Made by a program: the position numbers and the translations under genes. From NCBI GenBank assembly GCA_016295505.1, contig JAEDLC010000085.1:1-7932 (forward strand): 7,932 bases of DNA, written 5' to 3'. The stretch is from Dorea sp. GTDB taxonomy: Bacteria; Bacillota_A; Clostridia; Lachnospirales; Lachnospiraceae. This document shows positions 6,686 through 7,932 of this stretch, one piece after another (positions within the stretch are counted from its first letter, which is position 1; the number at the start of each line of letters is the position of its first letter). The notes beneath the pieces are model-generated. The model had not been told where the DNA came from. It made no database searches and saw nothing but the letters and a program-made list of their open reading frames with translations.

Positions 6686-6753
6686 CGGAAATTTACAGCA
6701 TTTCTAAAAGGGATCTTCTCCTGTATCTTTCTCAAAACTACCTTTTGGAAATA

Positions 6754-6782
6754 TTGTAAAATACATTTGAATATGCTAAGAT
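6754..6782 (+). promoter_or_regulatory. Sigma-A type promoter of the DUF4317-like gene
   Basis: On the plus strand -35 TTGTAA (6754-6759) and -10 TAAGAT (6777-6782) are 17 bases apart, with an extended -10 TG at 6774-6775. The start of transcription should be near 6789, about 25 bases before the gene. The -35 is the same hexamer as in the divergent sdaAB promoter, and the two -35 elements are 68 bases apart. Confidence 0.65.
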
Positions 6783-6813
6783 TGGATACAGTCTGAAAAA
6801 GGAAGTGTACATG

Positions 6814-7932
6814 ATGAACAAAAAAGAAGTACTGGAAATCCGCAAGCAGTTTACTCCGGAAAACTGTGCGATCACCCGTATCTGTGGCTGCTATGTGGAT
6901 CATGAAAAAGAGAAAAAAATGGAGATGAAAAAGGCCTTTCTTTCCCTGCCGGAGGAAGAGGCTTTCAAATATTTTGACATATTTAAACACACGCTCTCCG
7001 GCACGCTCGGAAAAAATCTGATCAATATGGAATTTCCTCTGGAGCAGGAGTTAAATGGAGGAACCCAGGAATTCCTGTTAAAGCTTCGCGACAGCAAGCT
7101 GGAAGACGATCTGCTTCTGGATGAATTCTATGATAAAGTAATCGAAAACTATGAATATGGTGAGAATTATTTTATTGTACTGATTCATGCAGTCTATGAT
7201 GTTCCGGGAGTAGCCAAAGACGGCATGGAGATGTTCGATGCCTCCGAAACCGTCTACGATCATATCTTATGCAGCATCTGCCCGGTCAATCTTACAAAAG
7301 CCGGACTGACCTACAATGCTGCTACCAATAATATAGAAGACCGCATCCGTGACTGGATTGTAGACGCTCCGGTAAAAGGCTTCCTCTTCCCTGCATTTCA
7401 GGATCGCGCCACCGACCTGCATGGCGTCCTGTATTATACAAAAAAGCCGGAAGAGCTTCAGCCTGCCTTTATCGCCAACGTTCTCGGCGCCGCCATTCCG
7501 CTGACTGCCGGTGATCAGAAGACCACCTTTCAGGCCATCATCAGCGATACTCTGGGAGAGGACTGCGATTATGAAGTTGTCCGCAACATCCACGACAATC
7601 TGAATGAAATGCTGGAAGAATCCAAAGAAGAACCGGAACCACTGGAATTATCCAAACCCGATGTCAGAAAGCTCTTATCCAGAAGTGGTGTGTCTGAAGA
7701 AAAGCTTGAATCCTTTGACAAAGAGTATGAAGAAACCGTCGGCGAACACAAAACACTTCTGGCATCCAATATCGCCAGCGCCAGAACCTTCCAGATCGAA
7801 ACACCGGATATCATCATAAAAGTGAATCCGGAACGCTCAGATCTGGTGGAAACCCGGGAAATCGACGGCAGACGCTGCCTGGTCATCGCAATCGACGATC
7901 ATCTGGAAGTAAATGGGATCGAAGTAAAGTAA
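6814..7932 (+). CDS. DUF4317-like protein of unknown function
   Basis: The 372-residue protein resembles from memory the DUF4317 family found in gut Clostridia, which has no known function. Matching features are the opening MNKKEVLEIRKQFTPENC, the segment RICGCYVD (22-29), SLPEEEAFKYFDIFKHTLSG (44-63), GGTQEFLLKLRDSKL (82-96), the CSICPVNL motif (153-160), and the end VNPERSDLVETREIDGRR (337-354) with VNGIEVK. It has no signal peptide or membrane segment and is acidic, so it should be a soluble cytoplasmic protein. The region 266-310 is charged and probably helical. Cysteines cluster at 18, 24, 26 and 153, 156. AGGA (6800-6803) fits starts at ATG 6811 or ATG 6814; the second was chosen because family members begin MNKKE. 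The stop codon is the last codon of the window. It is divergent from sdaAB, with its own promoter. Confidence 0.85.
   Translation: MNKKEVLEIRKQFTPENCAITRICGCYVDHEKEKKMEMKKAFLSLPEEEAFKYFDIFKHTLSGTLGKNLINMEFPLEQELNGGTQEFLLKLRDSKLEDDLLLDEFYDKVIENYEYGENYFIVLIHAVYDVPGVAKDGMEMFDASETVYDHILCSICPVNLTKAGLTYNAATNNIEDRIRDWIVDAPVKGFLFPAFQDRATDLHGVLYYTKKPEELQPAFIANVLGAAIPLTAGDQKTTFQAIISDTLGEDCDYEVVRNIHDNLNEMLEESKEEPEPLELSKPDVRKLLSRSGVSEEKLESFDKEYEETVGEHKTLLASNIASARTFQIETPDIIIKVNPERSDLVETREIDGRRCLVIAIDDHLEVNGIEVK

Noticed and set aside
6805..6813. GTG at 6805 or ATG at 6811 as start of the DUF4317-like gene
   Set aside because: The GTG overlaps the ribosome binding region. ATG 6811 is possible, but ATG 6814 gives the MNKKE opening I associate with the family; the difference is one residue.
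6673..6990. 105-codon minus-strand frame over the divergent promoter region
   Set aside because: It spans both promoters and is antisense to the start of the plus-strand gene. Its Phe-rich sequence reflects AT-rich spacer.

Overview
The window holds three transcription units from a low-to-moderate GC Gram-positive bacterium. The best guess is a Clostridia member of the Lachnospiraceae type. The reasons are the FabK-type enoyl-ACP reductase with no FabI, the two-gene iron-sulfur serine dehydratase (sdaAB-sdaAA), AGGAG-type ribosome binding sites, and a DUF4317-like protein, a family I associate with gut Clostridia. This placement comes from family knowledge, not from a search.

Positions 1-4684, minus strand: a type II fatty acid synthesis operon transcribed right to left, in the order fabH, acpP, fabK, fabD, fabG, fabF. 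fabF runs off the left edge. FabD loads malonyl groups onto ACP, FabH starts chains from acyl-CoA, FabF elongates, FabG reduces the ketoacyl product and FabK reduces the enoyl product. The dehydratase (FabZ) and acetyl-CoA carboxylase genes are not in the window; in related operons they follow fabF. Catalytic residues are intact in every enzyme where the relevant region is present.

Positions 4685-5043: a 359-base gap. It holds a near-consensus sigma-A promoter for fabH bracketed by two TTTGA-N3-TCAAA palindromes that match the operator of FabT, the MarR-family regulator. Next comes an AT-rich stretch of about 200 bases with short repeated modules and no recognised gene, then a strong intrinsic terminator belonging to the serine dehydratase operon. 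The fabT/marR gene often found next to fabH is absent here.

Positions 5044-6613, minus strand: sdaAB (beta subunit with ACT domain) then sdaAA (alpha, iron-sulfur subunit). Together they form an L-serine dehydratase making pyruvate and ammonia, with their own promoter and terminator.

Positions 6614-7932: a divergent promoter region, then a complete plus-strand gene for a 372-residue DUF4317-like protein of unknown function, whose stop codon is the last codon of the window.

Most of this is ordinary core metabolism. The points that merit a second look are the doubled operator without its regulator gene, the repeat-bearing spacer behind it, the fabH-acpP hairpin, and the cysteine pattern in the DUF4317-like protein. 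I saw no mobile element, CRISPR array, tRNA or rRNA.
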